NCBI GenBank assembly: GCA_015064635.1
Contig: SVRV01000002.1
Location: 16,140 to 80,139 of the forward strand
DNA length: 64,000 bases
Direction: 5' to 3'
From: Oscillospiraceae bacterium
GTDB taxonomy: Bacteria; Bacillota; Clostridia; Oscillospirales; SIG627
A program made the position numbers and the translations under genes. The notes beneath the pieces were generated by a model that made no database searches, was not told where the DNA came from, and saw nothing but the letters and a program-made list of their open reading frames with translations. Positions 24,680 through 32,933 of the stretch are shown one piece after another. Numbering within the stretch: the first letter of the stretch is position 1; every line of letters starts with the position of its first letter.

Positions 24680-24731
24680 TTTTGTGTTGTTTTGTGTTTC
24701 ACCAAAGCCGAATGTTGTTTTGTGTTGTTTT
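24680..24731. promoter_or_regulatory. Direct repeats, candidate DeoR operators
   Basis: TTTTGTGTTGTTTT occurs at 24680-24693 and again at 24718-24731, a spacing of 38 bases, just upstream of the -35 box. DeoR-family regulators often bind such T/G-rich direct repeats. A shorter relative (TTTTGTTGTTTT) lies upstream of the internal promoter at 20441. Confidence 0.55.
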
Positions 24732-24744
24732 TGTTATAAAACCA

Positions 24745-25482
24745 CTATAAAACATCAATTATAGAATCAAGAGCTTCATTTATATTCAAAGCAAAATCCG
24801 TAGATATTTTTTTAAGGTTTATTGATCTCGTGTCATCGCCTATTACCCATGAACGTTTAGCATGAGAAACCATAGGTATATCATTACCCGCATCACCGAT
24901 TACATAAGTATCAAATTTACTCACACCGAGTTTTAATTGAAGCTGACCAAGTGCAACGCCTTTATGCGCATAGGCTGGTACAAATTCAGTAAAATATCCA
25001 TCAGCATAGTGAACTCTGAAATCATTATTGCTAACAATGTCAAAGCGTTTAGCATATGCAGTAATCTTATAAATATCATCTTTAATTTCAAAGACTCTTG
25101 ATACTTTTTGCGGTGTTTTTCCATACAAAACAGGTCTTTCGATTTTGCCTGTTATGTACGCTTTGTCAAAAGAATAAAACGTAGCGCACTTATAAATATC
25201 ATCATCAAAAAATGATTCAAGAGCAGAAAGAGAAAACTGCTTTCTGTATATAGGTTTGTTTTCCTTTACCGTAAGAGCACCGTCATCGCAAACAAAATAC
25301 AATTCATCCAAAACGCTCGAAAGTAAAGTTGATAGTTCGGAATATGTTCTTCCCGAAGCTACGCAAAAGAATGCACCTTTGGACAATATTTCTTTTATCT
25401 TATTTACAGTTATTTCAGAAACTGTTTTTTCGCCGTACGGCAACAATGTTCCGTCAAAGTCAGCAACCACTAATTTCGCCAT
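24745..25482 (-). CDS. Cof-type HAD-superfamily phosphatase
   Basis: A 245-residue HAD hydrolase of the Cof subfamily (IIB). Motif I is VVADFDGTLLP, motif II FFCVASGRTYSE, and the C-terminal GDAGNDIPMV is motif IV. Such enzymes dephosphorylate sugar phosphates or other small metabolites; detoxifying a sugar phosphate from the adjoining pathway is possible but not shown. I start it at ATG 25482, preceded by AGAGGTG; the longer frame adds 19 residues with no HAD similarity. It is upstream of, and in line with, the microcompartment operon, but that operon has its own promoter. Confidence 0.85.
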   Translation of the reverse strand: MAKLVVADFDGTLLPYGEKTVSEITVNKIKEILSKGAFFCVASGRTYSELSTLLSSVLDELYFVCDDGALTVKENKPIYRKQFSLSALESFFDDDIYKCATFYSFDKAYITGKIERPVLYGKTPQKVSRVFEIKDDIYKITAYAKRFDIVSNNDFRVHYADGYFTEFVPAYAHKGVALGQLQLKLGVSKFDTYVIGDAGNDIPMVSHAKRSWVIGDDTRSINLKKISTDFALNINEALDSIIDVL

Positions 25483-25550
25483 TATATCACCTCTGAATAT
25501 GTATGAATATATTATAAGACCGTAATATAAAAAAGTCAATTAATATATTA

Positions 25551-25582
25551 AAAAAAGTTGCGCCAACATTAGTTGACGCAAC
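25551..25582 (-). terminator. Terminator of the oxaloacetate decarboxylase operon
   Basis: Stem gttgcgccaac / gttgacgcaac (11 pairs, one of them a wobble on the minus strand) with loop atta, followed on the minus strand by a run of seven T. It begins 6 bases after the oadA stop. Confidence 0.8.
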
Positions 25583-25587
25583 AAAAA

Positions 25588-26991
25588 TCAGGTCAAATCC
25601 TCAACTGTAATTATTCTTACATAGTTAGGGTCAGCTTCATTCTTGGCCTTTTCACGATTTTCGGCAAATTTGGTATAAACCTGTGGAAACAAAGCGTAGC
25701 TGAGAACATCTTCCTCACACTTAACAATGTCCTTGGCTTCTTCGCGATACTTTTCAAGCTCAGGCTCAAGAAGGTCAGCAGGTCTGACAGTTATAACTTC
25801 AGCATCACCAATAGCTTTCTTTCTTACGTCCTCGTTAACAGGCGCAGGAAGTGCACCATACTCGCCTCTGAGAAGTCCCTTCGATTCCTTAGTGATCATC
25901 TTATATCTTTCGCCCTGTAAAACGTTGAGAACCGCCTGGGTTCCAACTATCTGACTTGTAGGTGTAACAAGAGGAGGATAACCAAAGTCTTTTCTTACAC
26001 GGGGGATTTCTTCCAATACTTCATAGTACTTATCGGATGCATTTGCCTGCTTAAGCTGTGAAATAAGGTTAGAGAGCATACCGCCCGGAACCTGGTAAAG
26101 AAGAGTGTTAGTATCAACATTCAATACCTTAGGGTCAAGACTTCCCTGCTCTTTAAGCTTTGCCGCAATCCCTCTAAAATGAACTGCTGCATCACTGAGC
26201 AGCTTAAGGTCGAGACCGGTATCTCTCTCTGTTCCCTTAAGTGTAGCAACAAGAGATTCTGTTGTAGGTTGAGATGTACCGTTACTCAAAGGAGAAAGTG
26301 CACAGTCAACGATATCCACTCCCGCCTGGACAGCCATAAGGTTTGTCATATCACCTGTACCGGATGTATTATGTGTGTGCAAATGAATCGGAACGGAAAC
26401 TCTTTCTTTAAGTTTCTTTACAAGGCTGTAAGCATCCATAGGAAGGAGAAGATTAGCCATATCCTTGATACAAATGCTGTCAGCACCCATTTCTTCAAGC
26501 TTCATAGCAAGAGTAACAAAATATTCTTCGTTATGCACGGGGCTGGTTGTGTAGCTGAGAGCCGCTTCACAGTGACCGCCGTAAGTCTTTATTGACTTTA
26601 TTGCCTTTTCGAGGTTTCTTGTGTCATTAAGTGCGTCAAACACTCTGACTACATCTATACCGTTTTCGATTGATTTCTGACAAAAAGCCTCCACCACATC
26701 GTCAGCATAATGCTTGTATCCGAGAATATTTTGACCTCTGAAAAGCATTTGAAGTTTTGTATTAGGCATAGCCTTTTTGAGTGCTCTCAATCGTTCCCAC
26801 GGATCCTCATTGAGAAAGCGCATACAAGAATCGAATGTAGCGCCGCCCCAACATTCAAGCGACCAAAAGCCTACCTTATCAAGAGCCTCACAAGCAGGAA
26901 GCATATCCTCTGTTTTCATACGAGTAGCCGCCTGTGACTGATGAGCATCTCTTAAGATAGTATCAGTTATATATAACTTCTTATTTTCCAT
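25588..26991 (-). CDS. oadA: Oxaloacetate decarboxylase alpha subunit (carboxyltransferase)
   Basis: A 467-residue carboxyltransferase of the OadA/PycB family. The start of the TIM barrel reads ITDTILRDAHQSQAATRM, with GFWSLECWGGATFDSC next; IHLHTHNTSGTG carries metal-ligand His residues. The usual biotin domain is missing at the C-terminus because the biotin carrier is a separate gene here. It transfers the carboxyl of oxaloacetate to biotin. Third gene of a three-gene minus-strand operon (carrier, beta, alpha) that ends in a terminator. A pyruvate carboxylase B subunit has the same fold, but the beta subunit next door points to the sodium pump. Confidence 0.9.
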   Translation of the reverse strand: MENKKLYITDTILRDAHQSQAATRMKTEDMLPACEALDKVGFWSLECWGGATFDSCMRFLNEDPWERLRALKKAMPNTKLQMLFRGQNILGYKHYADDVVEAFCQKSIENGIDVVRVFDALNDTRNLEKAIKSIKTYGGHCEAALSYTTSPVHNEEYFVTLAMKLEEMGADSICIKDMANLLLPMDAYSLVKKLKERVSVPIHLHTHNTSGTGDMTNLMAVQAGVDIVDCALSPLSNGTSQPTTESLVATLKGTERDTGLDLKLLSDAAVHFRGIAAKLKEQGSLDPKVLNVDTNTLLYQVPGGMLSNLISQLKQANASDKYYEVLEEIPRVRKDFGYPPLVTPTSQIVGTQAVLNVLQGERYKMITKESKGLLRGEYGALPAPVNEDVRKKAIGDAEVITVRPADLLEPELEKYREEAKDIVKCEEDVLSYALFPQVYTKFAENREKAKNEADPNYVRIITVEDLT

Positions 26992-27008
26992 AATATTTTA
27001 TCCTTTCA

Positions 27009-28262
27009 TTAACCGAACAGAGCAATAAGAACGCCCGCCGCGATAGCAGATCCGATAACACCTGCTACATTAGGACCCATAGCATGCATAAGGAGGAAAT
27101 TAGACGGATTCTCCTTCTGTCCCACCATCTGCGATACACGAGCCGCCATAGGAACGGCAGATACTCCCGCCGAACCGATAAGGGGATTTATCTTTTTCTT
27201 GAGGAAAAGATTCATAAACTTAGCAAGAAGAACACCGCCGGCAGTACCAAGACCAAACGCCACTACACCGAGAGCGATAATCTTAATCGTTCCAAGAGAA
27301 AGGAATGTTGTAGCTGTTGCTGTAGCACCGACAGTTATTCCAAGGAATATTGTTACAATATTCATAAGTTCATTTTGAACAGTCTTATTAAGTCTTTCTA
27401 CAACGCCGGTCTCTCTGAAAATATTACCCAGCATTAAGCAGCCTACAAGAGGAGCTGCAGAGGGAACAATCATCGCAACTACAAGAGTTACAAGGAATGG
27501 GAAAATTATTTTTTCCTTTTTTGATACAGGTCTAAGCTCTGTCATAACAATTTGACGCTCTTGCTTTGTTGTGAGCAACTTCATAATCGGAGGCTGAATG
27601 ACAGGAACGAGAGCCATATATGAATATGCAGCAACAGCGATAGGACCAAGAAGATGCGGAGCAAGCTTCGATGTAACAAATATCGCCGTGGGTCCGTCTG
27701 CTCCACCAATAATACCAATTGACGCTGCTTCAAATCCTTCAAATCCCATAACAGTGGCGCCGATAAAAGTAGCAAATATACCAAGCTGAGCGGCTGCTCC
27801 GAGAAGCAAGCTCTTGGGGTTTGCAATCAGAGGACCAAAATCAGTCATCGCACCTACGCCAAGGAAAATAAGACAAGGATAAATACCAAGTTTAACGCCG
27901 AGATAAAGATAATCGAGAAGACCTGCAGACACAGTGGTGCCAATAAGTGACGCCGAAGCAACGTCAGGACTTACTCCATCCGCAACTAATTCGCTGATAA
28001 ATTCAGGCGTGATAGTTGCTCCACCGAACAAATCCCAATGAACATGACCGCCGGCAAAAAGAATCTCATGGAACATATCTGCACCGGGAAGATTTGTAAG
28101 AAACATTCCGAAAGCAATCGGAAGTAAAAGCATAGGCTCAAACTTTTTAACAATAGCCAAATACGAGAGGAAAAATGCAATTAAAATCATGACCATTGCA
28201 AGAGGCTGATCCTTAAACAGATAAACACCCGTTTGCTTCAAAAAAGCTAAAATAGCGTCCAT
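27009..28262 (-). CDS. oadB: Sodium-pumping decarboxylase beta subunit
   Basis: A 417-residue membrane protein, with multiple hydrophobic segments, of the OadB/MmdB/GcdB family. GGADGPTAIFVTSKLAP and SAAPLVGCLMLGN are hallmark stretches near the carboxybiotin and sodium sites. It couples decarboxylation of carboxybiotin to export of Na+. Lies between the carrier and alpha subunit genes, spaced 17 and 26 bases. The beta family is shared with methylmalonyl-CoA and glutaconyl-CoA pumps; the OadA-type alpha subunit makes oxaloacetate the likely substrate. Confidence 0.92.
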   Translation of the reverse strand: MDAILAFLKQTGVYLFKDQPLAMVMILIAFFLSYLAIVKKFEPMLLLPIAFGMFLTNLPGADMFHEILFAGGHVHWDLFGGATITPEFISELVADGVSPDVASASLIGTTVSAGLLDYLYLGVKLGIYPCLIFLGVGAMTDFGPLIANPKSLLLGAAAQLGIFATFIGATVMGFEGFEAASIGIIGGADGPTAIFVTSKLAPHLLGPIAVAAYSYMALVPVIQPPIMKLLTTKQERQIVMTELRPVSKKEKIIFPFLVTLVVAMIVPSAAPLVGCLMLGNIFRETGVVERLNKTVQNELMNIVTIFLGITVGATATATTFLSLGTIKIIALGVVAFGLGTAGGVLLAKFMNLFLKKKINPLIGSAGVSAVPMAARVSQMVGQKENPSNFLLMHAMGPNVAGVIGSAIAAGVLIALFG

Positions 28263-28288
28263 AATGCTTTAAAACCGTCCTTCCAAGA

Positions 28289-28648
28289 TTAACCAATATT
28301 ACAAAGCAAGGCGCCTGTTTCAACAGCCTGACCCTTAGTTACAGCAACAGTTCCTACTGTTCCGTCACAAGGAGAAAGGATTTCATTTTCCATTTTCATC
28401 GCTTCAAGTATAAAGAGAATCTGACCTGCCTTTACAGTCTGTCCGGCTGAAACCTTAACATCAAGGATGTTACCGGGCATGGGAGCGTTAACATTCTGAC
28501 CGCCTGCAGGAGCCGCAACAGGAGTGGCTACGGGTGCAGGTGCCGCTGCGGGCTTAGCTGCGGGAGCAGATGCCGCACTTGCCGAATCCATTGCTTCGAG
28601 TTCTACTTCATAAGAAACTCCATTAACTACTACACGATACTTTTTCAT
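28289..28648 (-). CDS. Biotin carboxyl carrier protein of the decarboxylase
   Basis: A 119-residue biotinyl carrier. Lys85 in LEAMKMENEI is the biotinylation site. It is preceded by an Ala/Pro-rich flexible linker (about residues 24-50) and a short N-terminal beta segment. It shuttles carboxyl groups from the alpha to the beta subunit. First gene of the operon, starting 143 bases from a divergent response-regulator gene, so the operon promoter lies in that gap. Confidence 0.93.
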   Translation of the reverse strand: MKKYRVVVNGVSYEVELEAMDSASAASAPAAKPAAAPAPVATPVAAPAGGQNVNAPMPGNILDVKVSAGQTVKAGQILFILEAMKMENEILSPCDGTVGTVAVTKGQAVETGALLCNIG

Positions 28649-28790
28649 AATTACACCTCATTAATATATAATATTTTTTTGAAAACTTAAAATAAAAGAT
28701 AAAAAAGGATTGAAAACAAATGTGTTTTGTGATAAAATTTATGTAATGATTTCGTTATAATTATATTAACTAACAAAAAGGAACACAAAA

Positions 28791-29486
28791 ATGATTGAAA
28801 ACACCAAAATTTTGATAATCGAAGATGAAATCAAAACTGTCAACTTCATCTCCATGGCCTTGCGTGCAAAAGGATACAAGGTAACAAGCGCGCAGACCGG
28901 GCAATCGGGAATTCTGAGCTTTTGTACATCAAATCCGGATATCGTCTTAATGGGACTGGGTTTACCAGACACCGACGGCATGAAAGTGCTCGAAGAGATA
29001 CGCAGAGTATCTGATATTCCTATCATGATAATTTCATCCAGAAAAGGTGAAAATGACATTGTCAACGCACTTGATGCAGGCGCAAACGATTACATGACAA
29101 AACCGTTCAACATGAATGAACTGCTTGCACGAGTCAGAGTTCTTGAGCGCTATATCTCAACAGCCCCCTCAGCAAAAACCGAATCTGTTTTGAAGTTTGA
29201 CGGATTGATAATAGACACGGAAAAGAGACGAGTGTATTTAGACGGAAATGATATACACTTAACTCCACTTGAGTACAAATTGCTTGTAATCCTTGCTATC
29301 AACCCTGGAAAGGTTATTACTCACCATCAAATATCAAAAGATGTTTGGGGATACCGTGAAGGTTCAGATGCGAAAAGCATACGAGTATGTATGGCAAGTC
29401 TGCGCAAAAAAATCAACGACAATAATGAAACGCCAAAGTACATATTCACAGAAATAGGAGTGGGATATAGGTTCATTGATAAATAA
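28791..29486 (+). CDS. PhoB/OmpR-family response regulator lacking the phospho-acceptor Asp
   Basis: A 231-residue response regulator: receiver domain (residues 5-118) and winged-helix DNA-binding domain (130-230; LTPLEYKLLVILAINPGKVI, GVGYRF). It looks most like KdpE. The acidic pocket (Glu11, Asp12), switch Ser82 and Lys104 are kept, but the phospho-acceptor position in IVLMGLGLPD is Gly55 (codon GGA) instead of Asp. It therefore cannot be activated by the usual phosphotransfer. No histidine kinase is adjacent. It lies between the decarboxylase operon and the gamma subunit gene and could regulate either. Start ATG has AAAAGGAA upstream. Confidence 0.88.
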   Translation: MIENTKILIIEDEIKTVNFISMALRAKGYKVTSAQTGQSGILSFCTSNPDIVLMGLGLPDTDGMKVLEEIRRVSDIPIMIISSRKGENDIVNALDAGANDYMTKPFNMNELLARVRVLERYISTAPSAKTESVLKFDGLIIDTEKRRVYLDGNDIHLTPLEYKLLVILAINPGKVITHHQISKDVWGYREGSDAKSIRVCMASLRKKINDNNETPKYIFTEIGVGYRFIDK

Positions 29487-29630
29487 CCCAAATACCCAAA
29501 CAATGCCAAAATACGACATTGTATTATATTCGTTTTTATTATACTATAACACACATAAGTTTAGTGTTTGCAAAGAAGAAATATCGTAAGATTTTTGTTA
29601 ACATTCACTTGGTTTCTTTAACGCTTTTGT

Positions 29631-29682
29631 TACGCGTTTTTTGGAAATCCATACCCCATTTTAATACGCGTAGGTGTATAAT
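29631..29682 (+). promoter_or_regulatory. Candidate promoter and TACGCGT repeats upstream of oadG
   Basis: TACGCGT occurs at 29631-29637 and 29665-29671; the second lies just before a TATAAT (29677-29682). No good -35 box is found at 17 bases, so an activator may be needed. The repeated palindromic ACGCGT could be its site. Confidence 0.4.
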
Positions 29683-29719
29683 ACTTTAGTAATTAGAATT
29701 GTTATTTTGGAGGTATTCA

Positions 29720-30001
29720 ATGGGTAATAGTTTATTTGTTGTTGCACTTGGTTTGGGAACTGTATTTGCAGGTCTTATCATCATCATAGTACTTTGTAAA
29801 CTTATGAGTTTTTTTGTAACTCTTACAGAAAACAAGCAGAGCTCTCCCGCTCCCGCTGTCACTCCTGTGTCCCAATCACCTGTTACTAACGCTCCTATCG
29901 CAGACAAACAACCACTTATTGCTGCCATTTCAGCTGTTGTTGCGGAAGAGCTTGGCACAGACATTTCCAACATAAGAATACATTCAATCAAGAGAGTATA
30001 A
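29720..30001 (+). CDS. oadG: Oxaloacetate decarboxylase gamma subunit-like protein
   Basis: A 93-residue protein with one N-terminal membrane helix (LGLGTVFAGLIIIIVLCKL), then a Pro/Ser/Ala linker and a C-terminal amphipathic segment ending ISNIRIHSIKRV. This layout is that of OadG, the small subunit that anchors the decarboxylase and stabilises alpha-beta contact. It starts at the ATG at 29720 after a GGAGG site. It is unusual in being on the opposite strand, 1.1 kb from the other subunits, with a response regulator in between. It has its own terminator. Confidence 0.82.
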   Translation: MGNSLFVVALGLGTVFAGLIIIIVLCKLMSFFVTLTENKQSSPAPAVTPVSQSPVTNAPIADKQPLIAAISAVVAEELGTDISNIRIHSIKRV

Positions 30002-30012
30002 TTTTTACGACG

Positions 30013-30046
30013 AATCGGACCGTGTACATTCGTACACGGTCCGATT
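30013..30046 (+). terminator. Terminator downstream of oadG
   Basis: Perfect 15-base-pair stem (aatcggaccgtgtac / gtacacggtccgatt) with loop attc and a following attttta T-rich tract. It lies 12 bases after the oadG stop and just before the converging radA stop. Confidence 0.85.
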
Positions 30047-30054
30047 ATTTTTAT

Positions 30055-31434
30055 TTAAGAAAAAAGTTTAATAATTTCAGTAATACTACTAACAGTAATT
30101 ATCTTAAAATCATCCGGAAGAGGCGGCAAATTTTGAGGATAAGACGTTTTGGGAATAATGATACGTTTATAGCCCAAGCGTGACGCTTCTTTGATTCTTG
30201 ATGCTACAAAACTAACAGAGCGAACTTCTCCAAGAAGACCTACTTCCCCAAGCGCAACAGTTTTATCATCAATTTCAATATTTCTGTATGCAGAAATTAT
30301 GGACATCACTATCGCAAGATCAGACGACGGCTCATCAAGCCTAAGTCCACCAATAACGTTAAGATAAACATCTTGTGACGACAAGTATATTCCAAGCCTT
30401 TTTTCTATTACTGCCAAAAGAATTGACACTCTATTAAAGTCAAGTCCTGTTACAACTCTTTTGGGAGCCGGAAACACCGTTTTCGAAACGAGTGCCTGAA
30501 TTTCAGCAAGTATCGGACGTGAACCTTCATGCACACAAACGGTACAGCTTCCTGACACATTTTTCGGCTTTTCTGATAGCAGAGCTCTACTGGGATCTGT
30601 TACTTCAATCAGTCCCCTGTCCCCCATTTCAAAAACGCCAATTTCATTTGTTGAGCCAAAACGGTTTTTGGAAGCTCTTATGAGTCTGTAAAATTGAGTG
30701 CGCTCACCTTCAAAGGTAAGAACAACGTCTACCATATGCTCCAAGACTTTCGGCCCGGCAATTCCGCCGTCTTTATTAACGTGGCCAACAATTACTGTTG
30801 CCACAGAAGAATCCTTAGTTTTTCTAATCAAAGAAAGGGCACACTGTTTTACTTGGGTTACACTTCCGGGAATAGATTCACTGGACGGAGAATACGAGGT
30901 TTGGATAGAATCTATTATCAATAGATCAGGAGACAATTTATCAACATACGCCATCACAGACTCAATATTTGTCTCGCAAAGTAAATAAACATTGTCACCA
31001 TCTACTCCGAGACGTTGTGCACGAAGCTTTATTTGTGATGAAGATTCTTCACCCGAAACATATAATATCTTTCGATTTTTGTCCAGGTTTTTACATATTT
31101 GTAATAAAATTGTGCTTTTACCAATACCCGGTTCACCGCTTATTAAAACGACAGAGCCCTTTACTATACCGCCGCCAAGTGCTCGGTCAAATTCCGATAT
31201 GCCCGTTTCGATGCGTACGTCCTTGTTAGTTTCGGCATCAATCTTTGATATAAGTCTCGCCTCGGATGAAGCAACTACCGAAACACCTCTGTAGCCTTTA
31301 TCTGTACTTTGCGTTGAAATTTCTTCTTCGAACGAATCCCACGCTCCACACTCTTTACATTTTCCCGTCCATTTTGATTGAGTATTTCCACATTCCGTGC
31401 AAACATACACTGTTTTTACTTCGTTTTTTGCCAT
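30055..31434 (-). CDS. radA: DNA repair protein RadA
   Basis: A 459-residue RadA. The N-terminal zinc finger has Cys12, Cys15, Cys26 and Cys29 (VCTECGNTQ, KCKECGAWD). The RecA-like ATPase has Walker A GEPGIGKST and the RadA-specific KNRFG motif in RASKNRFGSTNE. The C-terminal third is the Lon-like domain (RLDEPSSDLAIVMSII). It drives branch migration in recombination. It lies downstream of cwlD, 10 bases from its end, with the same direction. Confidence 0.95.
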   Translation of the reverse strand: MAKNEVKTVYVCTECGNTQSKWTGKCKECGAWDSFEEEISTQSTDKGYRGVSVVASSEARLISKIDAETNKDVRIETGISEFDRALGGGIVKGSVVLISGEPGIGKSTILLQICKNLDKNRKILYVSGEESSSQIKLRAQRLGVDGDNVYLLCETNIESVMAYVDKLSPDLLIIDSIQTSYSPSSESIPGSVTQVKQCALSLIRKTKDSSVATVIVGHVNKDGGIAGPKVLEHMVDVVLTFEGERTQFYRLIRASKNRFGSTNEIGVFEMGDRGLIEVTDPSRALLSEKPKNVSGSCTVCVHEGSRPILAEIQALVSKTVFPAPKRVVTGLDFNRVSILLAVIEKRLGIYLSSQDVYLNVIGGLRLDEPSSDLAIVMSIISAYRNIEIDDKTVALGEVGLLGEVRSVSFVASRIKEASRLGYKRIIIPKTSYPQNLPPLPDDFKIITVSSITEIIKLFS

Positions 31435-31443
31435 ATTTACATC

Positions 31444-32163
31444 CTACAATTTTATATATTCAATTATTGAATTAGCTATAACAAATGCCAATTCATGCTG
31501 ATACTGCTCATTACACAACTTCATCAAATCATCAGGATTAGATAAAAAACCGCATTCAATTAACACTGAAGGACAATTAAGTCTGTCAAGTACATAAATA
31601 GATGAATTTGATTTTTTAATCTCACGTGCATTGTCGGGTTCCAAATACTTTTTATTATTGTCTCTTATTACAAGGGCAAGTGCCTCGCTGTATGGCGAAT
31701 TCGGTGAATAAAATACCTGCAACCCTTTATATTTTTTCTCAGGGAATTTATTCATATGAATGCTAACAAATATAGTGTTTGGAAATTTCTTAACCGCATT
31801 AACTCTGGCATATAAATCATCGCGTTTTTTGTGTTTGGATAATTCATCCGCCAAAAGACAGTCGCTGTCTCTTGTGAGATAAATATCTACATCATAAAAC
31901 GATAAAACTTCAGCTATTTTCTTTGAAATAACCAGATTTAAATCCTTCTCTAAAATTTTGCCCTCACTCGCACCGGAATCAATACCTCCATGCCCTGCAT
32001 CAATAACAACAGTAAACCGAGGAAAAGAACTTTCAATTGATAACACTTCCCTACTATTAATAGGCGCACTTAGAAAAAAGAAAAGTAAACAAACGACAAC
32101 AAGAATTAAAATCGTTATCAACAATTCGAACAAATACGCTCTGCATACAACTTTATTTTTCAT
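31444..32163 (-). CDS. cwlD: N-acetylmuramoyl-L-alanine amidase (CwlD-type)
   Basis: A 239-residue amidase_3 protein. A signal-anchor helix (LLITILILVVVCLLFFFL) near residue 12 is followed by the zinc amidase domain: VVIDAGHGGIDSGASE, IFVSIHMNKF and VLIECGFLSNPDD. CwlD makes muramic-delta-lactam in the spore cortex, so it suggests a spore former; a vegetative amidase cannot be excluded. I start it at ATG 32163, after GGAGGT; the GTG at 32178 lies in that site. Confidence 0.85.
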   Translation of the reverse strand: MKNKVVCRAYLFELLITILILVVVCLLFFFLSAPINSREVLSIESSFPRFTVVIDAGHGGIDSGASEGKILEKDLNLVISKKIAEVLSFYDVDIYLTRDSDCLLADELSKHKKRDDLYARVNAVKKFPNTIFVSIHMNKFPEKKYKGLQVFYSPNSPYSEALALVIRDNNKKYLEPDNAREIKKSNSSIYVLDRLNCPSVLIECGFLSNPDDLMKLCNEQYQHELAFVIANSIIEYIKL

Positions 32164-32207
32164 ATAGTATACCTCCACAATACTATATGAAAAAGGTAAA
32201 ATGCTTA

Positions 32208-32801
32208 TTAATAGTTATTCTTTATTTTTTCCTTTTCTTCATTATATTTTATTCCAAACACAGTTCGTAATCTAAAGTTTTTGGATCCAAAAATATACGC
32301 AAGTGAGCCAACAACAAGCCCTGGTATCAAAGAAGCAAGATAAAGAAAGGGAGAAACCGAAGGTATGCCTCCGAAAATACTTGCAAACAGTCCCGAATAC
32401 ATCGACTGTGAGAAAAAGACATTTACATAAAACAGAATATCATAAATTCTGTCAACAGCACGTTCAGCAAATTCTGCATTAGTCGTAAAAAAAGAAAGTA
32501 TTGCACAAAAAACTGTGGTAAGATAATACGGCAAAGAACCTACTATCATGACCAAAATTCCATCTGTTTTCTTCATTTTATCAGAATCAAGACCAACAGC
32601 TCTTTTAGAACCTGCTTCCCACATAAAGCTATATATCATAAATAAATAAAATGAAATTGCTATAAGCGAGCCGACGAATTGATATTCACCGCCGAAAGCC
32701 ATAGAAAATACAGCAAAAAGAATAAGTGAGTACAATCCTGACACAAAGTGATTTATCAACAGTTTTACAACATAAGATGCGTTGCTTCTTATTACGTTCA
32801 T
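32208..32801 (-). CDS. Unrecognised membrane protein
   Basis: A 197-residue protein with about four or five hydrophobic segments (roughly residues 20-40, 44-62, 84-105, 118-135 and 150-170) and a basic C-terminus rich in Lys and Glu. I do not recognise a family. It has a GGGAGGA ribosome-binding site and lies alone between the CwlD gene and the CD1247-like gene. A membrane role is all the sequence supports. Confidence 0.65.
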   Translation of the reverse strand: MNVIRSNASYVVKLLINHFVSGLYSLILFAVFSMAFGGEYQFVGSLIAISFYLFMIYSFMWEAGSKRAVGLDSDKMKKTDGILVMIVGSLPYYLTTVFCAILSFFTTNAEFAERAVDRIYDILFYVNVFFSQSMYSGLFASIFGGIPSVSPFLYLASLIPGLVVGSLAYIFGSKNFRLRTVFGIKYNEEKEKIKNNY

Positions 32802-32887
32802 AACATCCTCCCAATTATCTAATTTAATATATTTTATAACAAAACAATAAATTATGCAATAGCAAAAAAGAATATTTACAAAAAAAG

Positions 32888-32922
32888 AAGGTCTGACGCA
32901 CTTATTTAGTGCATCAGACCTT
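32888..32922 (-). terminator. Terminator of the EF-P/CD1247-like unit
   Basis: A 14-base-pair stem (aaggtctgacgcac / gtgcatcagacctt, one wobble pair) with a 7-base loop, followed on the minus strand by a T-rich tract. It begins 12 bases after the stop of the CD1247-like gene. Confidence 0.8.
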
Positions 32923-32933
32923 AATACTTACTA

